NCBI GenBank assembly: GCA_902780865.1
Contig: CACZHC010000030.1
Coordinates: 1 to 33,729 of the forward strand
Length of the DNA: 33,729 nucleotides
DNA from: an uncultured bacterium
GTDB taxonomy: Bacteria > Verrucomicrobiota > Kiritimatiellia > RFP12 > UBA1067
Direction: 5' to 3'
Both the position numbers and the translations under genes were made by a program. Positions 8,356-16,562 of this stretch are shown here, one piece after another; the first letter of the stretch is position 1; each line of letters begins with the position of its first letter. The notes under the pieces were generated by a model that was not told the origin of the DNA, ran no database searches, and worked only from the letters and a program-made list of their open reading frames with translations.

Positions 8356-9297
8356 TTACTTCCCGTGATGTCCGCAGCCACAGTCGTGGCCATGATCATG
8401 GTCATGGCCGCAGCCGCAGTCGTGCTTCGCTTCCTTGTACTCGATCGTCGCCTTCTCGCGAAGTTCCGCGACGTAGGCGTCCATCGCCTTGCCGCGCGCC
8501 TCGTGGCGAAGAAGGTCCTTGATCTGGTCGTGGACGTCGACGATCGTCTGCTGGCCGCCGCCCTTTTCGTCGGCCTTGTAGATGATGTGATAGCCAAACT
8601 CGGTCGTGACAACTCCGGAGACTTCGCCCTTCTTCATCTCGAAAGCGGCCTTGTCGAACTCCGGCACCATCATGCCACGCCCGAACCAGCCGAGCGAGCC
8701 GCCCTGTGCGCCGGACGGGCAGTCGGAGTGCTTCTTCGCCTCTTCCGCGAAGTCCGCCTTGTCGTTGACGATGCGTTCGCGTATTTCCTTGATCTTGTCG
8801 AGCGCGGCATCGTTTGAGCCCTTGACGAGAATGTGCTGGCAAAGGACCTGGTGCGGCTCGACGTATTCGGCCTTGTGCGCCTCGTAAAACGCCGTCACCT
8901 CGTCCTCGGTCGGGTCCGCGACATGCGCACACGCCTGGTTGACGAGCATGTTGACGCGCGCGCCCTTCTCAAGCTCTTTGCGGAAATCGGCTTCCGAGAT
9001 TCCCTGCGCGGCAAGCGCCTTCTTGTAGTTCTCCTCGCCGCCTACCTGCTGGACGACTCGCGCGACTTCGGCGTCGATGTCCTTCTCGGTCACGGGGATG
9101 TCGAGCCGCGCGGCCTGGTCGAGGAGCAGCTTTGCGCCAATCGCCTGGTCGAGGGCCTTGGCCTCGAGCTTCGGGAGGTTCTGCCTGATTTCGGCCATCG
9201 TCATGCCGTGGCCCATGTAGAATCGAACGAGCCGGTCGAGTTCAAAGTTCACCGCTTCCGCCGATATTTCCTGTCCATTTACAACTGCTGTTTTCAT
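8356..9297 (-). CDS. Parvulin-type peptidyl-prolyl isomerase with His/Cys-rich C-terminal tail
   Basis: A 313-aa SurA/PpiC-like foldase. Residues 1-130 are a helical SurA_N-like chaperone region. Residues about 145-245 form the parvulin domain: LCQHILVKG, FAEEAKKHSDCPSGAQGG, LGWFGRGMMVPEFDKAAF, GEVSGVVTTEFGYHIIYK. The last 23 residues are a metal-binding-like tail (HDCGCGHDHDHGHDCGCGHH) reminiscent of the tail of SlyD. No signal peptide is visible (it begins MKTAVVNGQEISAEAV), so I infer a cytoplasmic protein, unlike SurA or PrsA. It lies between thrC and the esterase, with heptad arrays on both sides and no clear Shine-Dalgarno. Confidence 0.9.
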   Translation of the reverse strand: MKTAVVNGQEISAEAVNFELDRLVRFYMGHGMTMAEIRQNLPKLEAKALDQAIGAKLLLDQAARLDIPVTEKDIDAEVARVVQQVGGEENYKKALAAQGISEADFRKELEKGARVNMLVNQACAHVADPTEDEVTAFYEAHKAEYVEPHQVLCQHILVKGSNDAALDKIKEIRERIVNDKADFAEEAKKHSDCPSGAQGGSLGWFGRGMMVPEFDKAAFEMKKGEVSGVVTTEFGYHIIYKADEKGGGQQTIVDVHDQIKDLLRHEARGKAMDAYVAELREKATIEYKEAKHDCGCGHDHDHGHDCGCGHHGK

Positions 9298-9346
9298 AGT
9301 CGTTAGTCGTTAGTCATTAGTCGTTAGTCCATCATTCATCATTCAA
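9298..9346. repeat. Heptanucleotide tandem array C (7 units)
   Basis: Seven phased 7-bp units span the gap between the thrC stop and the PPIase start. Four or five are AGTCGTT/AGTCATT/AGTCCAT and the last two are CATTCAT/CATTCAA. The array abuts the ATG, so the coding strand reads ...GACTAACGACT then ATG with no Shine-Dalgarno. Confidence 0.85.
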
Positions 9347-10806
9347 AACAGCCGCCTGACTTCCTGATCTATAGCCGCGACGTCGCAGACGCGCGTCTGC
9401 GCGACCGGGAGCTTCTCGAGCCCTGCGACAGACGGCGGCGGGTCGACGAGCACATCCTCGCCATAGGCCCTGAGGCACGTCTCGGGGAACTTGTAGGGCG
9501 TTGCCGTCGCCGCTACGACGCAGGGAGCGCCATCCGGAAGCCCGAGCTTCTTCGCGACGAACGTCGCAACGGCGGTGTGCGGATCGACGAGATAGCCGGA
9601 CGCCTCGCGCATACGGCGCATCTCGGCCTCCGTCTCCTCGGGTGTCGCAACGCCGCCGACAAAATCGGCGAAGAGCCGCTCTTTCGCAGGATTCGAAAGC
9701 TCGTACCGTCCCTTCTCTGCGAGATCCTTCATCATGCGAGTCGTCTCGGCGCAGGCGCGTTCGATATCGCCGTCAAGCCCGCCTGAAATCATCCAGAGAA
9801 GGCGCTCGACGTTCGAGGACTTGCGGATGTCCATCGACGGGGAGTTGGTGACGGTGAACGTGGGCCCCGGGTCGTAGACGCCGGTCTTTACGAAACGCGC
9901 GAGGACATCGTTCACGTTGGACGCGACAATGAACTTGCGAATCGGGCTTCCAAGGAGCTTCGCATAGTACGCGGCAAGGATATTGCCGAAGTTGCCGCTG
10001 GGGACAACGACATCAAATTCCTTGGGTAGGGGTCCGGGGGCGCCCGAGCCCCCGTCCGTTCCATTTAGCTTGGCTCCAGCAAGAACATAGTACGCGATCT
10101 GCGGGACGAGGCGACCCGTGTTGATCGAGTTCGCGCTCGAAAGCGTGATGCCGTGCGCGGCGGCCTCGGCTCGGATTGCGGGGTCGGCGAAGATGCGCTT
10201 CACGGCCGCCTGCGCGTCGTCGAAATTGCCGCGGATGCCGACGGCGTGCACGTTGGGCTCGGCGGGCGTCGTCATCTGGAGACGCTGGATGCGCGAAGTG
10301 CCCGTCGCAGGATAGAAGACGACGATTTCGGTGCCGTCGACTCCAGCAAAACCATGCATCGCGGAAGAACCGGTGTCGCCGCTCGTCGCGGTGAGGACGA
10401 GAACACGACGGCCCCCGGCGGCATGCCGCATGAAAACGGGGAGCATCGAAAGAGCGACGTCCTTGAACGCGCCGGTCTTGCCATGGAAAAGCTCAAGCAT
10501 GTGGAGCCCGTCCTTCTCAACGAGCGGAATGGGGTCGCCCGCCGGGAAGCGAGAGCAGAGGCGGTCAATTGCCGCCTTGCGAACTTCCTCAGGAAAATCG
10601 CCAAAGAGCGCGTCGAGAACGAACTTCTCGGCGCCTGGCATGGACGCATCTCCGAGGCGTCCACGGGCGTCTGGTAGGGACGTCTCTCCGAGACGTCCGC
10701 TCGCCCCTACCACCGGCACATAAAGACCGCCGTCGGGCGCAAGGCCCTGAAAAACAGTCTCAGGCGCCGTCGCCTCAATTCCCTTTCTCGTTGAAACATA
10801 TTTCAT
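9343..10806 (-). CDS. thrC: Threonine synthase with in-frame palindromic inserts
   Basis: PLP enzyme converting O-phosphohomoserine to threonine, the last step of threonine synthesis. The 487-aa product shows the start of the family (MKYVSTRKGI, LAPDGGLYVP), the PLP lysine K115 in HGKTGAFKDVALSML, TATSGDTGSSAMHGFAG, SANSINTGRLVPQIAYY and VVPSGNFGNILAAYYAK. Two stretches have no counterpart in the family: residues about 33-60, containing GRLGETSLP and GRLGDASMP, and residues about 246-258, containing GGSGAPGPLP. Both coincide with GC-rich palindromes in the DNA (10641-10712 and 10024-10057), so I read them as repeat-derived peptide inserts tolerated in frame. No other threonine-pathway gene is nearby. 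Confidence 0.95.
   Translation of the reverse strand: MKYVSTRKGIEATAPETVFQGLAPDGGLYVPVVGASGRLGETSLPDARGRLGDASMPGAEKFVLDALFGDFPEEVRKAAIDRLCSRFPAGDPIPLVEKDGLHMLELFHGKTGAFKDVALSMLPVFMRHAAGGRRVLVLTATSGDTGSSAMHGFAGVDGTEIVVFYPATGTSRIQRLQMTTPAEPNVHAVGIRGNFDDAQAAVKRIFADPAIRAEAAAHGITLSSANSINTGRLVPQIAYYVLAGAKLNGTDGGSGAPGPLPKEFDVVVPSGNFGNILAAYYAKLLGSPIRKFIVASNVNDVLARFVKTGVYDPGPTFTVTNSPSMDIRKSSNVERLLWMISGGLDGDIERACAETTRMMKDLAEKGRYELSNPAKERLFADFVGGVATPEETEAEMRRMREASGYLVDPHTAVATFVAKKLGLPDGAPCVVAATATPYKFPETCLRAYGEDVLVDPPPSVAGLEKLPVAQTRVCDVAAIDQEVRRLF
10024..10057. repeat. Candidate GC-rich palindromic insert in thrC
   Basis: A GGGTAGGGG lead-in is followed by a GGGGGC/GCCCCC stem with a 6-nt loop. It encodes the non-conserved GGSGAPGPLP segment, in frame. 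It resembles the TGGTAGGG-bordered elements at one end only, so membership of that family is tentative. Confidence 0.4.
10641..10712. repeat. Palindromic element inside thrC (TGGTAGGG-bordered)
   Basis: Two consecutive hairpins of the same design. 10642-10662 is a 9-bp arm pair with a TCC loop and one mismatch; 10678-10698 is a perfect GGACGTCTC / GAGACGTCC pair, again with a TCC loop. The second is enclosed by TGGTAGGG (10672-10679) and CCCTACCA (10705-10712). It translates in frame as about 27 extra residues near the thrC N terminus. Confidence 0.8.
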
Positions 10807-10811
10807 TTCTC

Positions 10812-10895
10812 AACTCCCAACTCCTGACTCCTAACTCCTAACTACTGACCCCTAACTACTGACTCCTGACCCCTAACTCCTAGCTCCGGACCCCT
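10812..10895. repeat. Heptanucleotide tandem array D (12 units)
   Basis: Twelve uninterrupted, perfectly phased 7-bp units, plus-strand consensus RACYCCT, run from just upstream of the thrC start into the ychF stop codon. On the coding strand the unit reads AGGRGTY, so it repeats a Shine-Dalgarno-like GGAG/GGGG every 7 nt before the thrC ATG. Confidence 0.9.
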
Positions 10896-12012
10896 AATTA
10901 AACATAAACTCCACGACATCCCCGTCCTGCATCTCGTACTCTTTGCCCTCGGGGCGAAGCGCACCTGCCTCGCGCGCGCCCTTCTCTCCGCCATACTTGA
11001 TGTAGTCGTCGAACGAGACGACCTGTGCGCGGATGAACCCCTTCTCGAAGTCAGTATGTATCACCCCCGCGCACTTCGGCGCCTTCCAGCCGCGGCGGAA
11101 AGTCCACGCGCGGACCTCCTTCGGGCCGGCGGTGAGGAAACTCGCCAATCCCAGCGTGTGGTACGCGAGCTTGATCGTCCTGTCAAGCGAACTTTCCGTC
11201 AGCCCGTAGCTCTCGAGAAACTCCTTCGCCTCCGCGTCGGAAAGCCCCGCGAGATCAGCCTCCATCTGTGCACAGACGACCACGCACTCCGCGCCCTCCT
11301 TTGCGGCATACGCCTTGAGCGCTTCCACATGCGTGTTGCCCTCACCCGTCACGTTGTCGTCGGCGACGTTCGCGCAGTAGATCACCTTCTTGTCGGTGAG
11401 GAAGTGAAGCTCCTTCAGGACGTCGAGTATCGCATCGCCTTCCTTCCTCGGGAACGAGCGGACGGATTTCCCCTCCTCGAGATGCTTCAGGAGCGCTGCG
11501 CACGCCTCGGCCTCCGGACGCATCGCGGGCTTCGCCTGCGCCTCCTTTTTGATGCGGTCGTAGCGCTTCTGCAGCTGCTCCATGTCGGCGAGAACAAGCT
11601 CCGTCTCAATCACCTCGGCGTCGCCGACAGGATCGATTGGCGCCGACTTGTTGCCGCCTTCCTGGACGTGGATGATGTCGTCGTTCTCGAAGCACCTGAC
11701 GACGTGCAGAATCGCGTCGCACTCGCGTATGTTCGCGAGGAACTTGTTGCCTAGCCCCTCGCCTTTCGACGCGCCCTTGACGAGGCCGGCGATGTCGGTG
11801 AACTCGACCGTCGCGCGGATTATCTGCTGGGGGCTTACGATCTTAGCAAGCGCCTCAAGCCGCGGGTCTGCGACTTCGACAATGGCGGAGTTGGGTTCGA
11901 TCGTGCAGAACGGGTAGTTTTCAGCCGCCGCCTGCTGCTTTTTGGTAAGTGCGTTGAACAATGTGGACTTGCCGACATTGGGCAGTCCTACGATTCCTAC
12001 AGAGAGACTCAT
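10894..12012 (-). CDS. ychF: Redox/ribosome-associated P-loop ATPase YchF
   Basis: Universally conserved OBG-family P-loop protein (OLA1/YchF) that hydrolyses ATP rather than GTP and associates with ribosomes. The 372-aa product has G1 GLPNVGKST (9-17), G3 DIAGLVKGASKGEGLGN, the family's unusual nucleotide-specificity region ending in NVADDN in place of NKxD, a helical insert, and the C-terminal TGS domain (GVIHTDFEKGFIRAQVV... to VVEFMF). Its ATG overlaps the stop of the upstream coiled-coil gene (ATGA at 12009-12012), placing it as last gene of the secretin operon before heptad array D. Confidence 0.97.
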   Translation of the reverse strand: MSLSVGIVGLPNVGKSTLFNALTKKQQAAAENYPFCTIEPNSAIVEVADPRLEALAKIVSPQQIIRATVEFTDIAGLVKGASKGEGLGNKFLANIRECDAILHVVRCFENDDIIHVQEGGNKSAPIDPVGDAEVIETELVLADMEQLQKRYDRIKKEAQAKPAMRPEAEACAALLKHLEEGKSVRSFPRKEGDAILDVLKELHFLTDKKVIYCANVADDNVTGEGNTHVEALKAYAAKEGAECVVVCAQMEADLAGLSDAEAKEFLESYGLTESSLDRTIKLAYHTLGLASFLTAGPKEVRAWTFRRGWKAPKCAGVIHTDFEKGFIRAQVVSFDDYIKYGGEKGAREAGALRPEGKEYEMQDGDVVEFMFN

Positions 12013-12986
12013 GGCTGATTTGTGTTTGGTGCTTGCGCGCCTTCGGCGCTGGTGCTTGGCGGCTTGTATTCCCAGTCGGGGTACATAGATTTTAACGCCG
12101 CGCGGTAATAAGCGGCATCGACGGTGCGGCCTTCCTTCACGGCGGCGACATAGAGCTTTTCGATAGGAGCGACTACGCGCTTGCGCGAGTCTTTCGCGAG
12201 AATGTCGTCCGCCTGCGCCCTAATGCGGCTGGCCTTGGCGAGCTCGCGCGTCTCCGCTGAAAGATTAGGATCGTTTTCGGCAAGATACGGTTTTTTCTTC
12301 TTTGGGCGGGGACGCCCGTTCTCGTCGATGTCGATGTCGTCGTCGGGGAGCCACGAGACATCGGCTATCGTCTTCTCCGGCCTGAGCGCGCGCTCGCGCT
12401 CGTCGAGCTCCTTCTGGTATTCAAGAAGCTCGGCGTTGAGCTCGGCATACTGCTGCTTCGCCGCCTCTAGTTCCGCCATCGAGACCTTCAGCTTCAGCGT
12501 CTCGGCCTCGCGTATCGCCTTAGTGGCCTCCGCTCGCGCAAGCTCGTCGGCGGCAGCCTGGGCCTTCGCTCGTTCGGCGTCGGCGTTCTCCCTGGCGGTC
12601 TTCAGCTCCGCCTCCTTCGCCTTCCTGATGTCGGCCGCCTTCTGCGCCTCTGCCTCGGCGATTGCGCGTTCCTCGGCTGCAATTGCCTTCTTGGCAGCAT
12701 CGCTCTCGTTCTCGAGCTTCAGCTTCTCGTTCTCCGCCTCCGCCGCTGCAAGCGCAGTCGCCGCGCTCTTCTCCTTTGCCTCGGCCTCGCGCGCGTTCGC
12801 CGCGGCAGTTGCGCGCTCGATCTCGGCCTCGCGCGCGCGCTTTGAGGCAATGGTCTCCTCGCTCGCGGCCTTGTCTGCCGCCGCTCGCGCGGCATCGGCG
12901 CGCTGCATGGAGATCACGACACCCGAGATACCCGCCACGACGACGGCGACGCATACCGCGACTATGGCAACGATCTTCGCGTTCAT
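12009..12986 (-). CDS. Unrecognised Ala/Glu-rich coiled-coil protein with N-terminal membrane anchor
   Basis: I do not recognise a named family. The 325-aa product starts with one membrane helix (about residues 5-26), then has some 170 residues of almost uninterrupted charged Ala/Glu/Lys coiled coil. A DDDIDIDENGRPRPKKKK linker follows, then a small C-terminal region (AKDSRKRVVAPIEKLYVAAVKEGRTVDAAYYRAALKS, kept here only as a location near residues 264-305) and a Pro/Ala tail. It overlaps the secretin stop (ATGA at 12983-12986) and the ychF start, so it belongs to the secretin operon. A periplasmic rod contacting the secretin's own coiled-coil extension is a reasonable guess, but nothing in the sequence proves it. 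Confidence 0.75.
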   Translation of the reverse strand: MNAKIVAIVAVCVAVVVAGISGVVISMQRADAARAAADKAASEETIASKRAREAEIERATAAANAREAEAKEKSAATALAAAEAENEKLKLENESDAAKKAIAAEERAIAEAEAQKAADIRKAKEAELKTARENADAERAKAQAAADELARAEATKAIREAETLKLKVSMAELEAAKQQYAELNAELLEYQKELDERERALRPEKTIADVSWLPDDDIDIDENGRPRPKKKKPYLAENDPNLSAETRELAKASRIRAQADDILAKDSRKRVVAPIEKLYVAAVKEGRTVDAAYYRAALKSMYPDWEYKPPSTSAEGAQAPNTNQP

Positions 12987-15900
12987 TGCTTCACCTCGTC
13001 ACCGGCAGTCTCCTGCGGCTTCACTTCGGCAGGATCTTCGCCCTTCTTTGCTTCCTGGAGTTTCTGGTACTCGTTCTCCGTCTGGGCGGCCTCGTCGGCG
13101 GCCTTTATCTCGGCCTCCGCTTCCTTGAGCTTCCTTGCGCGGATCTCGTCGGCGAGCTTGCGGAGTTCGTCCTGCGTCTCGTCGTCCTTCGACTTCATCT
13201 TCTCCTTGAGCTCCTTTAGCTCTTCGTCGCGATCTGCCTCGTCGAGTTCGTCCTTGTGCATCTCAAGCCAGTGCTTGCGCTCTTCCTTGCTCATCTGCTC
13301 GAGCGCCTTGGCGCGCTTGACCTTCTCGTCCTCGATGGCGAGCTTCGTCCTGCGCTCCTCGTCCTGCTTCTTCCACTCGTCCTTCAGCTTGCGCATCTGC
13401 TCCTTCCTGCTGACCGGATCGGCTATCGGCGAGGCGGACCAGCCGTGGTCATCCCACGGACGCGTGTCGCTGAGCGCCTTCTTCCTGCGGAGGGCCTCGG
13501 CCTGGGCAGCATCGCCCTCGTCGAGGACGTACGGAGTCATGAACACGAGGAGTTCCTTGCGGTCCTCGGTCTGCGAAACAGAACCGAAAAGCCACTTTCC
13601 GATCCAGGGGATGTCCTTCAGGATCGGAATGCCCGTCTCGGACTCTGACTTATAGGTCTCGGTTAGTCCGCCGAGAACAACTGTCTGCATGTTTTCGAGC
13701 AGGATGTCCGCCGACATCTTGCGCGTGAGCGAAGTGTCGATCGACTCGTGGTTCGTCCCGCCGTTCGCGCCGCTGACAAGGACATCCTGCGGAGCGCCGA
13801 GCTGGGAGTACTCCTCCTCGATCTTGAGCATGACGGTCCCGTTTGGGTTGATCTTCGGCGTCACCTTAATCTTAATGCCGATGTCTTTGTCTGTGTAGTT
13901 ATATGTGACGGTCGGGTTGCTGCTGCCATATCCCGACGTAGACGTCGAGCCGCTGTAGAACTTGCGGGTCTGCGTCGCCTCGATCGTCGCCTCCTTGTTG
14001 TCGACCGTCATCACGATAGGCGATGCGATGTACTTCGCATGGCTATCGGTCTTCGACGCCTGGATGACCGCGGAGAGGTTGAGCTTGTCGGACTTGAGAA
14101 AGTAGTTTATGCCGCTGCCTATCGGCGTCGCACCGCCGAAAAACGCCGTCGACGCATTTGCGACCGCAGACACAGCTGACGATTCGCCGTCGCCAGACGA
14201 GCCAGACGAACCAGACGACGAGCCCGAAGAGCCACCCATGACCGTCTCAAGGAGCGCGGAACCCCTTCCGCCGCCACCGCCGAGACCATAGCTCCCGTTG
14301 TTGACAAAGGTATCGCGAACAATGCCCAACATTTGCGCCGGCACACTGCTCGCGCCTGCCGCCCCCCCGAGAACTGGCGTGCCATCGTAGTCTATCTCAT
14401 CCGTGTATTGCTTCGTCGTGCTATCATATCTGTGCGGATAGTACAATTGCCTGCCCAGCGCATCCTTCATGGGAACAGCCGCCCTGCTACGCCCTCTCTG
14501 AACCCAGTCTATGCCGGTCTTCAGGTCGTCGCCGAGCGTGACTTCGATGATGACCGTCTCGATAAGGACCTGGCTGAGCTTGACGTCCATCGACTCAATG
14601 ATGTTTTCGACGACGGGGACAAGCTCCTTGTTCGTCATCACGACGAGGCCGTTTATGCGCTTGTCCGCGAGAACGGTCGTGTTCTCCTTCGAAAGCTCGC
14701 CCGGCTTCGCATCGCCTGTGCGCTGGTTCGCGCTCTTGCGCGCATTCGCCGCGCTCGCGCCAGTCGGCGTCGAAACGCGCGTCGTGCCGCCCTGGCCCTT
14801 GGCGGCGGCGTTCTGATTGCCCTTGGTGGAGTTCTTGGCGGAAGGCGCGTTGCCGATGAGGTCGTTAATCATGTCGGCAACTTCGTCGGCCTCGGCGTAC
14901 TTCAGGCGATACACCTTTACGACCGTGTCTGGGGTGGTCTCGACGTCAAGCTGCTTGATGACCTTCTCGAAGAAGTCGTAGTTCGACTTCGACGTGATTA
15001 TGACAAGCTTGTTGGAGCGCTCGTCGGCGAGGATGAGCACCTTGCCGCGGATCATCCCGCGATCTGCGTCGGACATGGCCGTCACTGTCGACTCGACTGG
15101 CTTCGGCTGCTCGGGCTGGTTGCGGTTCGGGCCGAGAAGACGACCAGCGCCGAGCGACGTCGGACGGACGAAGTTGGACTGCGAGTTGGCATTGTTCTGT
15201 ACGCCCTTGCCGTTCTTCTCGAGCTCCTTCTGCGACTCCTGGACTATCTGCTCAAGAGCCTGCTTGATGTCGTTCGCCGAGGCGTTCTCTACCTGGTAGA
15301 CGAACACCTGCTCGAGTACGGGCGACGAGATGTCGATCGACTTTGCAATCTCGTCCATTCGCTTTATGTTCTGCCACGTGTCGGTCACGAGGATGGAGTT
15401 CGTGCGCTCGAAGACGTTGAGCGCGCCTGTGTCGGACTTGAAGTTCTCGAGCGCCTTCTGCGCCTCGTCGGTCGCAATGCTCTTGAACGATATCATCACG
15501 GAAATCACCCTGCCGTCCTTTGCGTCCTCGGGAACGTCGGCTATGTCCATGTAGAGCGGGATGCCCTCCTTGCGGGCCTTGCCGCGCGGAACAGCGCGGA
15601 TGAACTTCTCGCCATAGGGCTCCAAGTGGATGCCGTTCATCTCGAGGACGACCTCGATCGCCTCGAGATACTCCTCCTTCGAGAGCTTCTGCCCCTCGCG
15701 CGACTTGAGCGTAATCGTCGCGTTCGGAACAGACGGGTCCTTAAGGATAGTCTTCCCTACCTGTTCGCCATACGTCTGAAACACGATGTCGACGGGCGTG
15801 GCATCCCAATTGAGGGCAGGGGCCTCCTTGGGGTCTGCCACGGCAGTCTCGGACGTCGCCGTGGCGGCAGGTGCGGCGGCGGGCGCAGCGGCGGGCGCAG

Positions 15901-16021
15901 CAGACACAGGGCGCAGCCCGTTCGGGCGGAGCGGCCGCAAGGAACGGGACTGCCCGGCTTCCTGTGCATTCGCCAAGGCGGCAACAAGCAGCACGAGGCT
16001 GCATACAAGCGTTTTCTTCAT
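12983..16021 (-). CDS. gspD: GspD/PilQ-family outer-membrane secretin with coiled-coil C-terminal extension
   Basis: Forms the outer-membrane gate of a type II secretion or type IV pilus-like machine. The 1012-aa product has a signal peptide (1-19, cleavage after ANA), a Pro/Ala linker (about 38-60) and an N0-like domain (ALNWDATPVDIVFQTYGEQ, from about 70). Several N1-type repeats follow (VFVYQVENASANDIKQAL; VVKVYRLKYAEADEVADMI; NGLVVMTNKELVPVVENII), then the secretin barrel with SPIVMTVDNKEATI, DIGIKIKVTPKINPNG and the signature GIPILKDIPWIGKWLFG. About 160 further residues form a Lys/Glu-rich coiled coil, which is unusual for GspD. It starts 4 nt after the GspM-like stop with an AGAGGA Shine-Dalgarno. 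Confidence 0.93.
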   Translation of the reverse strand: MKKTLVCSLVLLVAALANAQEAGQSRSLRPLRPNGLRPVSAAPAAAPAAAPAATATSETAVADPKEAPALNWDATPVDIVFQTYGEQVGKTILKDPSVPNATITLKSREGQKLSKEEYLEAIEVVLEMNGIHLEPYGEKFIRAVPRGKARKEGIPLYMDIADVPEDAKDGRVISVMISFKSIATDEAQKALENFKSDTGALNVFERTNSILVTDTWQNIKRMDEIAKSIDISSPVLEQVFVYQVENASANDIKQALEQIVQESQKELEKNGKGVQNNANSQSNFVRPTSLGAGRLLGPNRNQPEQPKPVESTVTAMSDADRGMIRGKVLILADERSNKLVIITSKSNYDFFEKVIKQLDVETTPDTVVKVYRLKYAEADEVADMINDLIGNAPSAKNSTKGNQNAAAKGQGGTTRVSTPTGASAANARKSANQRTGDAKPGELSKENTTVLADKRINGLVVMTNKELVPVVENIIESMDVKLSQVLIETVIIEVTLGDDLKTGIDWVQRGRSRAAVPMKDALGRQLYYPHRYDSTTKQYTDEIDYDGTPVLGGAAGASSVPAQMLGIVRDTFVNNGSYGLGGGGGRGSALLETVMGGSSGSSSGSSGSSGDGESSAVSAVANASTAFFGGATPIGSGINYFLKSDKLNLSAVIQASKTDSHAKYIASPIVMTVDNKEATIEATQTRKFYSGSTSTSGYGSSNPTVTYNYTDKDIGIKIKVTPKINPNGTVMLKIEEEYSQLGAPQDVLVSGANGGTNHESIDTSLTRKMSADILLENMQTVVLGGLTETYKSESETGIPILKDIPWIGKWLFGSVSQTEDRKELLVFMTPYVLDEGDAAQAEALRRKKALSDTRPWDDHGWSASPIADPVSRKEQMRKLKDEWKKQDEERRTKLAIEDEKVKRAKALEQMSKEERKHWLEMHKDELDEADRDEELKELKEKMKSKDDETQDELRKLADEIRARKLKEAEAEIKAADEAAQTENEYQKLQEAKKGEDPAEVKPQETAGDEVKQ

Positions 16022-16025
16022 AAAA

Positions 16026-16562
16026 CTATTCCTCTCTCATGTATGCGCAGGTCAGCGTAAACGACCCTTTCAGATAGCCCTTCTTCGGACTGGGCTTGAA
16101 ACTAAGGTACCCCACGTCGAACATCCCGTCGGAAGTGTTCTCAAGCTCATGCATGAACTTTACGAGCGACTCGAGCGCGCCCTCCCAGTTCTTGACCTCG
16201 ATCGGAAGCTCGAGGACGTCGCCCTTCTCGACCTCCTTGCCAGGCTGACGCTCGGAGATGGATATATGGTGCTTCTCGGCGAGCTCGTCCATCTTGCGCT
16301 GCCAAGTCGTGTCCGTGGCCTTGCCGAACGCGAAAGTAGGCATCTGCGCCTTCTCCTCCTCGTAGGCGTCGTTCCACTTCTGGCGCTCTCCGATAAGCTT
16401 GCGCTCGGCCTCGTAGGTCTTCTTCGCCTTGTCATAGGCCTTCGCCGCCTTCTTCCACGCATCCTCCTGGCTCATGAACCAGATGCCGACGGCAACGGCA
16501 TAGAGCGCGACGACGCCGATGACGGCAAGTACGGCCTTCTCTCGAAGCGACTTGTTGTTCAT
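16026..16562 (-). CDS. GspM/PilO-like inner-membrane assembly protein
   Basis: A 178-aa bitopic protein with a short cytoplasmic N terminus, a membrane helix at about 11-30, a coiled-coil stretch (about 33-80) and a compact periplasmic domain. This is the layout of PilO and GspM, which pair with PilN or GspL in the inner-membrane platform. Sequence identity to a named family is not obvious, so the call rests on topology, size and position between the GspL/PilM-like gene and the secretin. The ATG at 16562 overlaps the upstream stop (ATGA) and follows AAGGAGGAG; an in-frame ATG further upstream has no such support. Confidence 0.7.
   Translation of the reverse strand: MNNKSLREKAVLAVIGVVALYAVAVGIWFMSQEDAWKKAAKAYDKAKKTYEAERKLIGERQKWNDAYEEEKAQMPTFAFGKATDTTWQRKMDELAEKHHISISERQPGKEVEKGDVLELPIEVKNWEGALESLVKFMHELENTSDGMFDVGYLSFKPSPKKGYLKGSFTLTCAYMREE

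Noticed and set aside
5822..10895. CRISPR-like repeat arrays
   Set aside because: The arrays have 7-bp units without spacers, and no cas genes are nearby.
14333..16060. Long open frame on the plus strand opposite the secretin gene
   Set aside because: It is antisense to a clearly conserved secretin, Arg/Leu/Val-rich with no domain signal. GC-rich codon use leaves such shadow frames open.
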